From JAUVKA01 sp964465145 (lineage in GTDB: Bacteria; Bacteroidota; Bacteroidia; Bacteroidales; UBA12481): a stretch of DNA of 56,925 nt. The notes under the pieces are model-generated. The model was not told where the DNA came from, did no database searches, and worked only from the letters and a program-made list of their open reading frames with translations. The stretch is from the NCBI GenBank assembly GCA_964465145.1, contig CAYXJR010000016.1:1-56925 (forward strand). Reading direction: 5' to 3'. Made by a program: the position numbers and the translations under genes. Positions 1 to 8,192 of the stretch are shown here, in pieces (position 1 is the first letter of the stretch; each line of letters begins with the position of its first letter).

Positions 1-90
1 TGAATTTAACAGTAAGAATCACTTACGATATCATTGCAATTTGGACAGTTTATATATGCCATTATAATGTTGATTATTACAATTCAAAGT

Positions 91-335
91 TATATCTCTT
101 TTGACAAACAGGGAGCTGAACTACTTTTTAGTCATTGAGCCTAAGAACAGGGAGAAAATCAACGATTATAACTACTAACCTATCTTTTGACCGCTGGGAT
201 GAGATCTTTCGCGACCCAGTACTTACAGCGGCTATGGTAGATATACTGACTCATAAAGCCCACATTATCAACGTGAATGGAAAACCATACAGAATGAAGG
301 AAACACAGAAAATGTCTAAAGAAAATATATCATGA
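91..335 (+). pseudogene. 3' remnant of an IS21-family istB helper ATPase, frameshifted
   Basis: Only the C-terminal part of an IstB-like transposition helper ATPase remains. From about 91 the reading frame encodes SFDKQGAELLFS and then hits a stop near 133. The following frame, open from 135 to 335, continues the homologous sequence with STIITTNLSFDRW, DPVLTAAMVDIL and INVNGKPYRM, so a small frameshift lies at about 128-135. The ATP-binding Walker motifs, the rest of istB and the istA transposase are absent from the window and may lie to the left. Family identity rests on recognising the conserved IstB C-terminal block. It cannot encode a working helper as it stands. Confidence 0.75.
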
Positions 336-528
336 ACTTACAAACCAAGCCTTATTCCCCTCAGGGGAAGAAGAAGTTTACCTCAAACAATCAACTATGG
401 TAATAATCATGAAAGAAAGTGGTATCTTTTCAGTTGAAATGGGTGGAACCTTTTCAATTAATAGAAACAGTTTTTAGAGGCGCCCTCAATCTATATTGCT
501 CAACATATAAGTTTAAAAGGAGGACATT
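336..528. mobile_element. Probable right-end sequence of the IS21-type remnant and leader of the next gene
   Basis: No gene is seen here. At about 420-476 there are short near-repeats of the kind GTTGAAATGGGTGGAACC and CCTTTTCAATTAATAGAAAC. This resembles the repeated terminal sequence that usually follows istB in Bacteroidota IS21 elements. The exact IS end and any target-site duplication cannot be fixed because the left end lies outside the window. Confidence 0.4.
516..523 (+). promoter_or_regulatory. Strong Shine-Dalgarno sequence before the first T9SS cargo gene
   Basis: AAAGGAGG ends 5 bases before the ATG at 529. Most starts in this window lack a Shine-Dalgarno sequence, as is usual in Bacteroidota, so this near-perfect one fixes the start. 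It also sets this gene apart from its neighbours. Confidence 0.7.
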
Positions 529-2724
529 ATGAAACAAATTTATTCATATACCGGAACAAAGAAAATTTATTCTCCAATTAAGATAAAAAAAGAATTTAAG
601 CAAAAACACATTTTCTTGGTGATTATTTGTTTGCTTTTTATCCCTTTTAACTTTCTTCATTCACAGGTCTTTGAATTTGATTCAATTAACTCTACAGTAA
701 GAGTTGAAGGATTTGTAAAAGTGGATAATGACTGTAATGGGGCCCCCAACCCCCCACCTCCTAAATCAAATTTAATACAAAGCTTCATCAGGAGCGGGGT
801 ACATAATTACTATATACTAAGTGATCTGTTTTTAACTCATGTTTGTGACCATGTGCCTTTTGAAGTTAGTGCATGGGCTCGTGGTGAGTTTTTGTTAGAT
901 GGTGACAATACGGATACACTGGAGATCAAATGGCTAAATTGTGCAAATGTAAAAGCGTTTTCAGAACTTTTTAATGCCCTGGCCTGGGGAACAGAAGAGT
1001 TTACATTAAATTTTGTTATTAAGGGTCAGCCAATTGGGGCTCCGGTTACATGTTATTATGAATGGAGGCATTTTGGAGCCGGACTTACTGAGCATGAATG
1101 GGATTTGGAGGATCCTGTTTTTTCTGATTCATATTTTTCGTTAGATGACACCATTCAATGGAATCCAAACGAACCTTTTTATTTTGCTGATCCGCCTGAT
1201 TTTACCGGATGGAACTTGCTCGAAAAGGATAGTACATTTCAAACTTTCATTGGTGATACTATTACTCTTGTCCTGGGTAGTTATGTAGGCGATACAATTA
1301 CTAACCAAGTCCCTCCCCATGCTTTTCACAATAGTGATAAAGCATATGCTGTACAGCATGGTTGGATTAAACTGAGTCTAAAGCAACCTGCTGACCCTTT
1401 AGGCAGTTATATGCTTTTTTCAAATGATATAGGTGCCGATAGGGAATTTAGTGATTCCAAGAATCCTGGTAATGAATTTATGGATCCGGGAGATATGTAC
1501 AGATGGCGTATGGACAATATATTTTCAACTAACTCGTATGGACAGTTTGATGATGCTATGGCTTTTTTTACAGATCCAAAACCATATTCTATAGCAACTG
1601 GAGCACCCACTTGCAGTGGTCTTCCAGTTAATTCATTAACAAATTTATACTTTGATCTTGATGGTTTTGATGCCTTAAATGTTTCATTAAATCAACACGT
1701 TATTTTTGGCCCAGGGTTACCTTCCGTGGCTAAATTTAATTCGACCTGTATACATAATTCAGAATATTTGTGGATTTCTTATGACGATGACAAACCTGAA
1801 CATTATGTTGACAGTATTCCTACTTCAAGCTTTTCACCGGGGTTATGGCATACTTATGGGACATCTCCGGAAAGGGATGAAATTATTGGCCTCCACGTTT
1901 TACCATATTACCCCTCTCCTTGTGTTCCATATCCGTATGCTGATGAATCTTATGTTAGCAAATACTTAGATCCAAACCCTGACAGCATTATTCAACTTAA
2001 TGATGATGATATAGATGCACTTGACATTAAAAGTAATGCATGTGCCTTTAACTATTTCTCACCTGATCATGAAGCTACTTATGGACTATTACCAGGGTCT
2101 ATATATGAAGTAAGATCAATTGGACCTACTCCTTCAATTGAGGTAATAAATGGAAATACTCATTTAGGTTTACCGGTTGGAACAGATATAAATGCATTTG
2201 AGTTTGTTTGGCTTTATGATACTCTGGAAAACAGATATGGTCTTGCTTTGCTTTTTAGCGTTGATGATGATGATCCATTAACTCCAGTTAATGAATCTGG
2301 TGCATTGAATCCAGCTATGATATATGGTTCCTTCCTTAACGGCACATATTTTGAATACCTAATAGATCCCCTGGATGAAGATATTGACGCAATTGCTGCA
2401 AATTCTACACCTTGGTTAGACCCTTCCATTATCTTATCAATTAATGAAACCAAAGTACCAGAGAACAGGAACATTATATCCAATTATCCTAATCCTTTTA
2501 GTGATTATACTAATATTATTTATAATGTCCTGGAATCAAATCATGTAGAACTAAGCATTTATGATATGCACAGAAGAAAAGTCGCTACATTGGTTGATGA
2601 ATATATGATAAAAGGAGTTCATAGCCATCAGTTTAATGCGAGCGGTTTAATACCAGGCGTATATGTGTGTAGCTTAAGGTATGGTTCCATTAATGTTATT
2701 AAAAAGATTATGATTATTAAATGA
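529..2724 (+). CDS. Large secreted protein with T9SS type A C-terminal sorting domain
   Basis: This 731-residue protein is predicted to be exported through Sec and then the type IX system. A basic N-terminus is followed by a hydrophobic segment at about residues 27-45 ending near HSQVF, consistent with a long signal peptide. The last 85 or so residues form a T9SS tail: NYPNPF, then a beta-rich stretch (VELSIYDMHRRKVATL), then GLIPGVYVCSLRYG and a basic end. The 600-residue middle is rich in Asp, Pro, Tyr and Trp and matches no enzyme family I recognise. The gene appears more AT-rich than those further right, has a strong Shine-Dalgarno sequence and sits next to an IS remnant, so recent acquisition is possible (inference). 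Export is well supported; the function is unknown. Confidence 0.85.
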   Translation: MKQIYSYTGTKKIYSPIKIKKEFKQKHIFLVIICLLFIPFNFLHSQVFEFDSINSTVRVEGFVKVDNDCNGAPNPPPPKSNLIQSFIRSGVHNYYILSDLFLTHVCDHVPFEVSAWARGEFLLDGDNTDTLEIKWLNCANVKAFSELFNALAWGTEEFTLNFVIKGQPIGAPVTCYYEWRHFGAGLTEHEWDLEDPVFSDSYFSLDDTIQWNPNEPFYFADPPDFTGWNLLEKDSTFQTFIGDTITLVLGSYVGDTITNQVPPHAFHNSDKAYAVQHGWIKLSLKQPADPLGSYMLFSNDIGADREFSDSKNPGNEFMDPGDMYRWRMDNIFSTNSYGQFDDAMAFFTDPKPYSIATGAPTCSGLPVNSLTNLYFDLDGFDALNVSLNQHVIFGPGLPSVAKFNSTCIHNSEYLWISYDDDKPEHYVDSIPTSSFSPGLWHTYGTSPERDEIIGLHVLPYYPSPCVPYPYADESYVSKYLDPNPDSIIQLNDDDIDALDIKSNACAFNYFSPDHEATYGLLPGSIYEVRSIGPTPSIEVINGNTHLGLPVGTDINAFEFVWLYDTLENRYGLALLFSVDDDDPLTPVNESGALNPAMIYGSFLNGTYFEYLIDPLDEDIDAIAANSTPWLDPSIILSINETKVPENRNIISNYPNPFSDYTNIIYNVLESNHVELSIYDMHRRKVATLVDEYMIKGVHSHQFNASGLIPGVYVCSLRYGSINVIKKIMIIK

Positions 2725-2895
2725 TTAAGGCTTTCTAAATGAGTCCTTGAGGTTTTTGTTGCTGTAGCCAAACAAGGGAAGCACAAGCTGCCTCCATCCC
2801 CGGGGCTGTTGTGATTGCCCGTTCGGAAGGAGAAGAACTGCCAATTTCTGTAAGCTGAATATCTGGCTCTGTCGCATCTGGTCATAACATAGATA
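2725..2895. other. Intergenic stretch, possible gene relic
   Basis: This gap lies between the convergent T9SS cargo gene and the tricorn chimera. On the minus strand, about 2733-2868 has a 45-codon open frame of protein-like composition (containing SSSPSERAITTAPG and MEAACASLVW) with no start codon. I do not recognise it. It may be the tail of a deleted gene or chance. No clear terminator hairpin was seen. Confidence 0.3.
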
Positions 2896-3795
2896 TTATT
2901 TTTTCTTAGCAGGTGTTGAGTATGGGGGAGGGCTTACCTTAATAGACTTCTGTTGTTCGAGAAGCAACAGGCACTCTTTTACCGCACGCTCAAGTTGGGG
3001 ATCTTTACCTTTTGATAGTGATATTGCATCCTGACGAACTGCAATGTCAGGGGCAACTCCTTCATTTTCTGCAACCCACTTGTTGTTTATAGGATCGAAA
3101 ACGGCATTGTCAGGGGCTGTTACAGTTCCTCCATCAATCAAACTATAGTGAACAGATGATTTAACTAAGCCTCCCCAGGTAGTAGAACCAATCAGAGGTC
3201 CTGCATTTTGTTGTCTGAATACCCATGGAAAGAAATCACCGCCTGATCCTGCCATTTCATTAATCAGTAATACTTTAGGACCTAATATTCCGGCTGGAAG
3301 CTGGAACAGCTTACCATTCGGAACTTCATTTGTAAGTCCGGCTCGCAACTTACGAGTCATCAGATCTACCATATAATCGTCCAGTAATCCGCCACCATTA
3401 AACCGCTCATCAATCCTGCCGACAGCAGGTTCAAGCCTGATATAGAATGGTTCAGGCGGTTTGTTGTTAAGGTTGATTTCAGTTACACCGTATGAAACAT
3501 GACTGAATCTGATCCTAACCGGGAGCTTTTCAACGTTAATACTAAACTCACCGAGGTTATTGGTGAGGAGCATGTGTTCCTTCCCCCATGCAACGTACAC
3601 ATCCTCAATAGGTTTGTTGGAATCTTTATCTATGACTATTCCTTTGATATTTATGTCCTGAGCTGTTCCAGGCCCGGCGGATATTAATATAAATATCAGG
3701 ACAGGAAAAAGTTTGCTAATGGATATGCCCTGGAAATGATTTAGAGAATGCTTACCATCCTTCATCATAAGAAGTTTTAAAAGGGGGGCAGGCAT
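2896..3795 (-). CDS. Chimera: CarboxypepD_reg-like domain joined to a C-terminal fragment of a tricorn-type S41 protease
   Basis: The 299-residue product has two mismatched parts. Residues 1-45 give a signal peptide ending near GTAQ. Residues 47-125 form a CarboxypepD_reg-like beta-sandwich (IKGIVIDKDSNKPIEDV, then GEFSINV), as found at the N-terminus of SusC/TonB-linked proteins. From about residue 128 (IDERFNGGG) to about 280 it matches the C-terminal catalytic subdomain of tricorn-like S41 proteases: INEMAGSGGDFFPW with the nucleophile Ser near 184, IGSTTWGGLV, and ENEGVAPDI. The beta-propellers, PDZ domain and the segment bearing the catalytic His are missing; full tricorn-like proteins are over 1000 residues. 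It is most likely a deletion product and inactive as a protease, though it stays in frame. The start may instead be the ATG at 3768. Confidence 0.7.
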   Translation of the reverse strand: MPAPLLKLLMMKDGKHSLNHFQGISISKLFPVLIFILISAGPGTAQDINIKGIVIDKDSNKPIEDVYVAWGKEHMLLTNNLGEFSINVEKLPVRIRFSHVSYGVTEINLNNKPPEPFYIRLEPAVGRIDERFNGGGLLDDYMVDLMTRKLRAGLTNEVPNGKLFQLPAGILGPKVLLINEMAGSGGDFFPWVFRQQNAGPLIGSTTWGGLVKSSVHYSLIDGGTVTAPDNAVFDPINNKWVAENEGVAPDIAVRQDAISLSKGKDPQLERAVKECLLLLEQQKSIKVSPPPYSTPAKKK

Positions 3796-3830
3796 AAAGG
3801 TAATTTATTTTGATTTTAATGGCAAGGGAA

Positions 3831-4224
3831 TTATAGCACCAGCAGCAAAGCACTCAAACAGGTAGTTACAACAATAAACCAGCGATAGAATTTTTCAGGG
3901 ATCATTTTAACTATCCTGACGCCCAGCCAACCCCCTGCCAGGATGACCGGTAAAACAATCAAATCATACTGAAATGTCGGCCAGCTTATAGTTTTCAAGA
4001 TGAATATATGGAAAGGGATTTTGAAGAGGTTGATTATTAGATAAAACCAGGCACCTGTGCCAATAAAGCTGTTTTTCGGCAAACGCATTGAAAGCCAGGG
4101 CCATCAACGGCACGCTTATCAATCCCAGCCCGTTGATACCGGTTTTGGCCATACCGGTGATCAGGGCCGAGATCATAAGGATTATAATAATATCCGGATA
4201 CAAGCCAGAAAACATATCCCGCAA
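3831..4224 (-). pseudogene. TauE/SafE-family permease with internal deletion and frameshift
   Basis: Two pieces of a sulfite-exporter-like TauE/SafE membrane protein lie in different frames. The N-terminal piece from 4224 has YPDIIIILMISALITGMAKTG and ISVPLMALAF. The C-terminal piece, to 3831, has PKNSFIGTGAWFYL, KIPFHIF and VKMIPEKFYRWF, ending in a hydrophobic helix. They meet at about 4070-4090 with a shift of frame. Together they cover about 125 residues, whereas intact members have about 250, so the central transmembrane helices are gone. A -7-like TATTTTTG (minus strand, 4283-4290) upstream may be the old promoter. It cannot make a working transporter. Confidence 0.8.
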
Positions 4225-4350
4225 AGATAAAAATCAAAAACATCAAACAATGAAATATCAAACCTCCCGGGGAAAAACCGTGCAAAAATAATACATTTGA
4301 TATTACCTCATATTGAAGCAATTTTTAAAAGCATATGAACTTAATCAGTA

Positions 4351-5817
4351 ATGATGATAACTAAAAAACTGACAGTTTTTGCTATTTCTGTTATTATCGG
4401 GATGAGCGTATTCGGGCAAGCCGGAATCGAGTCTGAAATATTGAAAAAGCATGTTTACTTTCTGGCCGCCGATTCACTGGAAGGGAGGGGCCTGGCTACA
4501 GAGGCAGGCTTGAAGGCCGGCAATTATATTGCTGATTATTTTAGGGAAATTGGTTTGCAGGCTGTCGGCGACAGTTATTTCCACCCATTCTTCGCCAGAA
4601 TCGGCCAAACCATGCTGGAGGGGCGTAATATTGTGGGAATGGTTGAAGGATCTGATCCGGTACTAAAGCATGAATACATTGTTTTGGGTGCGCACTACGA
4701 TCATATTTCGTACACCCTGGATGACGGCGCTAAGGTTGTCTTTAACGGGGCCGATGATAATGCTTCCGGCACGGCAGCTGTGATGGAAATTGGCAGGGCA
4801 CTGGCCGGGCAGAAGGGAAATCTTAAGCGCTCGGTAATTTTAGTGGCATTCGATGGCGAAGAAAGCAGCCTGATTGGATCCAGCAAATTTGTGAAAGACA
4901 ATACGGTACCCGCCGGCCAGATAAAACTGATGATGAGTTTGGATATGATCGGCAGGTATGCCGAAAGCAAATCACTGATAATGGGTGCCATGGAAAGCCT
5001 TGAAGGGGGAGCGGAGAGATTGATGCCCTATGCTGGTAAACATAATATAAAAATCAAAAAAACAAACGGGGAAATATTCAACAGAACCGATACAAAACCA
5101 TTTGGAGACGCTGGTATTCCGGCAGTCTATGTGTCTTCCGGAATCATTGGACCCTACCACAAGCCTGAAGACGATCCGGAAACACTGGATTATGAAGGAA
5201 TGGAAAAAATATCCAACATGCTGGTTGATCTGACCATCGACCTGGCCAATGCTGAATCATTAGTGCCCGTAAAACAGTTGACAGCCCAGGCTAAATCAAA
5301 GGGCCTGCCTTTCTTCAGATATGGTGTAAAAGCGAATATTGGGGGCAGTTCCAATATCTACCCTGATGAGTTTTACAAGGGGAAAAGCAGTTTCAGCTCT
5401 GAAGTTGGCCTGACAACACAATTCAGGATCACGAAAAATATTTCTCTTCAGCCAGAAGTATTGTACTCTACCATGGGAAGCAAATACGAGACCGGGAAAT
5501 TAAGGTTACACAGTATATCTGCACCGGTTAGCCTGCTGATTGCCTCCAAAATGGAGCCATCAGTACCGAGGGTGTATGCATCAATCGGTGGATACTACAG
5601 TTATCATTTCGCTGGTTCGGTAAATAATCAAACAATGGATTTTGATGATACTTACGATAATGAGGAACTCGGCATTGTATACGGCTTCGGGCTCGAATTC
5701 ATGTCGGTTTGCATTAGTATAAACTTCAAACATGGCCTCAACAACCTTATGCAGGATGTTGACAATGGCAAAATAATGAACAGGGCTAACTTCTTCACAT
5801 TGGGGTACATGTTCTAA
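4351..5817 (+). CDS. M28-family zinc metallopeptidase fused to an outer-membrane beta-barrel domain
   Basis: This 488-residue protein starts with a signal peptide (about 1-23, ending SVFGQ). Residues 28-305 are an M28 aminopeptidase-like domain. The expected metal and catalytic residues are visible: His in GAHYDH (near 115), Asp in GADDNASG (136), Glu-Glu in DGEES (170-171), Asp in SLDMIG (198) and His in GPYHKPED (270). Residues 315-488 form a separate beta-rich domain with alternating strands and a C-terminal aromatic (FTLGYMF), resembling the PorT-like/OMP_b-brl_2 barrels of Bacteroidota. The reading frame is continuous, so this is a true fusion unless an assembly error joined two genes. 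It would place an aminopeptidase at the outer membrane (inference). It is a single gene on the plus strand with a possible -7 box TACATTTG at 4292-4299. Confidence 0.85.
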   Translation: MMITKKLTVFAISVIIGMSVFGQAGIESEILKKHVYFLAADSLEGRGLATEAGLKAGNYIADYFREIGLQAVGDSYFHPFFARIGQTMLEGRNIVGMVEGSDPVLKHEYIVLGAHYDHISYTLDDGAKVVFNGADDNASGTAAVMEIGRALAGQKGNLKRSVILVAFDGEESSLIGSSKFVKDNTVPAGQIKLMMSLDMIGRYAESKSLIMGAMESLEGGAERLMPYAGKHNIKIKKTNGEIFNRTDTKPFGDAGIPAVYVSSGIIGPYHKPEDDPETLDYEGMEKISNMLVDLTIDLANAESLVPVKQLTAQAKSKGLPFFRYGVKANIGGSSNIYPDEFYKGKSSFSSEVGLTTQFRITKNISLQPEVLYSTMGSKYETGKLRLHSISAPVSLLIASKMEPSVPRVYASIGGYYSYHFAGSVNNQTMDFDDTYDNEELGIVYGFGLEFMSVCISINFKHGLNNLMQDVDNGKIMNRANFFTLGYMF

Positions 5818-5944
5818 CCAATTTTGGCTTCCGGCCAGCACCCTTCAGGCTTTGTTTGACACCCTCAGAACAAGCCTTATCCAGCAATACGGAGCATCCT
5901 TATTTATAATCAACAGAGATTATCAGAAGGTAAGTGTTCTGAAA

Positions 5945-5976
5945 CAAAAAAGCAGGCCGGCAAAAATACCGGCCTG
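5945..5976 (-). terminator. Rho-independent terminator after the lipoprotein pair
   Basis: Read on the minus strand, a perfect 8-bp stem (CAGGCCGG/CCGGCCTG, 5953-5960 with 5969-5976, 8-base loop) is followed by one C and six T. It lies about 100 bases past the stop at 6078. It sits directly after a 16-bp copy of the tRNA 3' end, so it may originally have been a tRNA terminator. Confidence 0.8.
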
Positions 5977-5979
5977 TCA

Positions 5980-5995
5980 TTCCTTGTAGCGGGGA
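5980..5995 (-). repeat. 16-bp copy of the initiator-tRNA 3' end and flank
   Basis: The minus-strand sequence TCCCCGCTACAAGGAA is identical to the last nine bases of the initiator tRNA gene plus seven flanking bases at 8476-8491. Each copy is followed at once by a terminator hairpin. Similarity stops inside the tRNA body. It is either a relic of a deleted second tRNA copy or the end of an inserted segment. Confidence 0.6.
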
Positions 5996-6077
5996 GTGTT
6001 TAATTATCTAACTTGCTGGATGATTGATATTTGGTTGTTGATGCCTTTGAACCCAACAATAAAATTTCTTAACTCCT

Positions 6078-7085
6078 CTATTCAATTACAAATTTCATAT
6101 CCCTGTATTTTTCACTTTCATATAAGGAATCTGCCGCTTGCCAGTTGAGCTGAAGGCCTGTTAGGGTTCCTCTGGCTATTGAAATAAACATTCCGTATGA
6201 ATTGTCGAAATTTGAATAAGGCGGTCTGTCATATTCATCCCACATTTCTTTAATCACCCAATAATCATTAAAGAAATCGCTTGTTTTAAGGACGGTTACA
6301 TCAACACTATCCAACTTACGACAGAGAAGAGAATCTGTTGTGATCAGTCTTTCTCTCAAAGGATTATAGAACCTTTCAGGACTCATAGGATAACCATTTC
6401 CATCCCAACCCTTATTAGCTGACCATTTAACTTCCTTAATGATCTCACTGTTTTGAAAGACTTCTCTGAAATGAACCCTGATATCAATCTGTTTATAGAC
6501 CGGGGATCCGCTCGACGCGCCGGGTTCTCCTGTAGCCGGAATTCCAAAAAGTGAAGGGTATGATCCATATAAATACAAGATATTTCGACTCTTCCAATTG
6601 ATAATTCCATTTGCAACAAGGATGGTTGTTGCCGCTCTGGTAGTAATCCCAAGGTCCGGAATTTTTACCTCCAGAATCAGGCTGTCAATATCTGGATAGC
6701 TGTAGTAATCAAAATTACTCTCGGTTGACCAGTTTATCGGAAATCCATGATCAAGCTCAAAGACTATTGACCCTTCAGTCGGGAAGAAGCCATAATCCTT
6801 TATTACTGAAGTTGGATGAAACTGCTCAACCCATTTTATTGAATTCTTCTCCATTCCATACATGTAAACTTCCACACCTTCGTATTGCAGAGAATCCGAA
6901 TTCAAATCCGACCAGTCCTCTTTAAAATTGATTTTAAATGTTTTCTGAACCCTCACATAATGTACTGAATCATGTGGGTTTATTACTGCATAGACCACTG
7001 GCACTGACGGATAGTCCTGCATTATTTCCAGATCTTCAGAGCAGCCTGATATAATTAATATCAATATAAGTAGCCGGGCCTTCAT
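6078..7085 (-). CDS. Uncharacterised lipoprotein, paralogue of the adjacent gene
   Basis: The 335-residue product has a short signal peptide with a lipobox (LIISGCSED, Cys near 15), so it is probably a lipidated cell-envelope protein. It shares with its neighbour the early block VVYAVINPHDSVHYVRVQKTF and a C-terminal block (YGMFISIARGTLTGLQL, then DSL). The rest is beta-rich and matches no enzyme I know; it loosely resembles DUF4249-type Bacteroidota lipoproteins, but I am not sure of the family. Its start lies 4 bases past the stop of the upstream paralogue, so the two are co-transcribed, ending at the hairpin at 5945-5976. The function is unknown. Confidence 0.75.
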   Translation of the reverse strand: MKARLLILILIISGCSEDLEIMQDYPSVPVVYAVINPHDSVHYVRVQKTFKINFKEDWSDLNSDSLQYEGVEVYMYGMEKNSIKWVEQFHPTSVIKDYGFFPTEGSIVFELDHGFPINWSTESNFDYYSYPDIDSLILEVKIPDLGITTRAATTILVANGIINWKSRNILYLYGSYPSLFGIPATGEPGASSGSPVYKQIDIRVHFREVFQNSEIIKEVKWSANKGWDGNGYPMSPERFYNPLRERLITTDSLLCRKLDSVDVTVLKTSDFFNDYWVIKEMWDEYDRPPYSNFDNSYGMFISIARGTLTGLQLNWQAADSLYESEKYRDMKFVIE

Positions 7086-7089
7086 TATT

Positions 7090-8106
7090 TTACCATTGCT
7101 TGAAATTCAGATGTTTATAGTCTTGTCCATCGCATAGGGAATCCATTGCACGCTTTTCCAGTACCAATCCAGATAATAGTCCGTCAACCTTTGTAATAAT
7201 TATGCCATACATCCCGGGTATCTGGGAGTAAGGATAATCAATCATCCCCTGCCAATAAGCCAGGACCTGGTTGTATTCAGCATAGGCAGGTTCCGTTAAA
7301 ACCCAATATAAATCCATGCAATGAAACACCCGTGTTTTAACACTATCCCTCGACAAATCAAGGCTCATTAGAATTTTATTTAATAACCTTTCCGGGGAGT
7401 CAAATCTATAGGCGATTGCTGCCCCAAACTTGTATGTATAAACAGTATCATATCCAAAACTATCTCCATATTCTGAAATATGGAAGCGGAATTCCAATTC
7501 TCCGGTACGTAAAACGTCAGCAACATTGGATTGGGAATTGCAATGAAAACTTGAAACATAATCTCCATAGATAACAACCCTGGAAGGCTGGGGCTGATTG
7601 TAAATGTGGACCGGGGCATAAACCGGTATATTACGGGAGATCAAAGTATCAATATCTTCTATATAGATCTCAATAGCCAGATAATCAATATTGGGGCGAC
7701 CTGACGAATATCCTTCTCTACCTGTAACACTAATGGGAAACTTTTGATTAAGCTGATAAATATAATGGCCTTCTCCGGTAAAATTCCCCGAGTCTTTTTC
7801 TATAAAAAGCTTTTCAAAATTATAGCTGAATTTTTTCTCTCCATTAAAAATTCCAGAAAGATGGATATCTACCTTATTAAAATATAGGGAATCACTATCC
7901 TGAAGTTTGGCCCCGTCCTTATCGCGGATAAGAAAGGTCCTCTGCACACGGATGGAGTGAACAGAATCCCAGGGATTGATCAGAGCTGTTATTATGGGAA
8001 CAGTTTTATATTCATCGGTAAGGATATCAATTTCAGATTCACAATTCCATAGGCCAATTAGCAAAAATGCCAAGCAGCATGGGATAGGTAGATTCCTTAT
8101 AAACAT
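7090..8106 (-). CDS. Uncharacterised lipoprotein, first gene of a tandem pair
   Basis: This 338-residue paralogue of the next gene has a signal peptide and lipobox (LLIGLWNCESE, Cys near 23). The shared motif is PIITALINPWDSVHSIRVQRTF near residues 35-60, and the C-terminal block is YGIIITKVDGLLSGLVL followed by DSL. The similar length, conserved ends and divergent middles suggest an old tandem duplication. A -7-like TAAATTTG (minus strand, 8137-8144) lies 30 bases before the start. No substrate or partner can be read from the sequence. The family is possibly DUF4249-like (low certainty). Confidence 0.75.
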   Translation of the reverse strand: MFIRNLPIPCCLAFLLIGLWNCESEIDILTDEYKTVPIITALINPWDSVHSIRVQRTFLIRDKDGAKLQDSDSLYFNKVDIHLSGIFNGEKKFSYNFEKLFIEKDSGNFTGEGHYIYQLNQKFPISVTGREGYSSGRPNIDYLAIEIYIEDIDTLISRNIPVYAPVHIYNQPQPSRVVIYGDYVSSFHCNSQSNVADVLRTGELEFRFHISEYGDSFGYDTVYTYKFGAAIAYRFDSPERLLNKILMSLDLSRDSVKTRVFHCMDLYWVLTEPAYAEYNQVLAYWQGMIDYPYSQIPGMYGIIITKVDGLLSGLVLEKRAMDSLCDGQDYKHLNFKQW

Positions 8107-8136
8107 CCCGTTTAGGTTTCAAATTTGGGGGACTAC

Positions 8137-8144
8137 CAAATTTA
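8137..8144 (-). promoter_or_regulatory. Candidate -7 box of the lipoprotein pair
   Basis: TAAATTTG on the minus strand fits the Bacteroidota -7 consensus TAnnTTTG and lies 30 bases before the ATG at 8106. No convincing -33 TTTG is seen at the usual distance. Confidence 0.4.
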
Positions 8145-8192
8145 CATAAAAATAGTGAAGTATTATTTCCAGCTTTTAAATATGTTCCACCT

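Noticed and set aside
4037..4321. 94-codon minus-strand frame over the TauE/SafE region
   Set aside because: It runs out of frame with both recognisable pieces of the permease and is a by-product of the decayed gene.
5816..5989. Open frame of about 57 codons after the M28 peptidase
   Set aside because: It has no start codon of its own, ends in the tRNA-end repeat, and resembles nothing I recognise.
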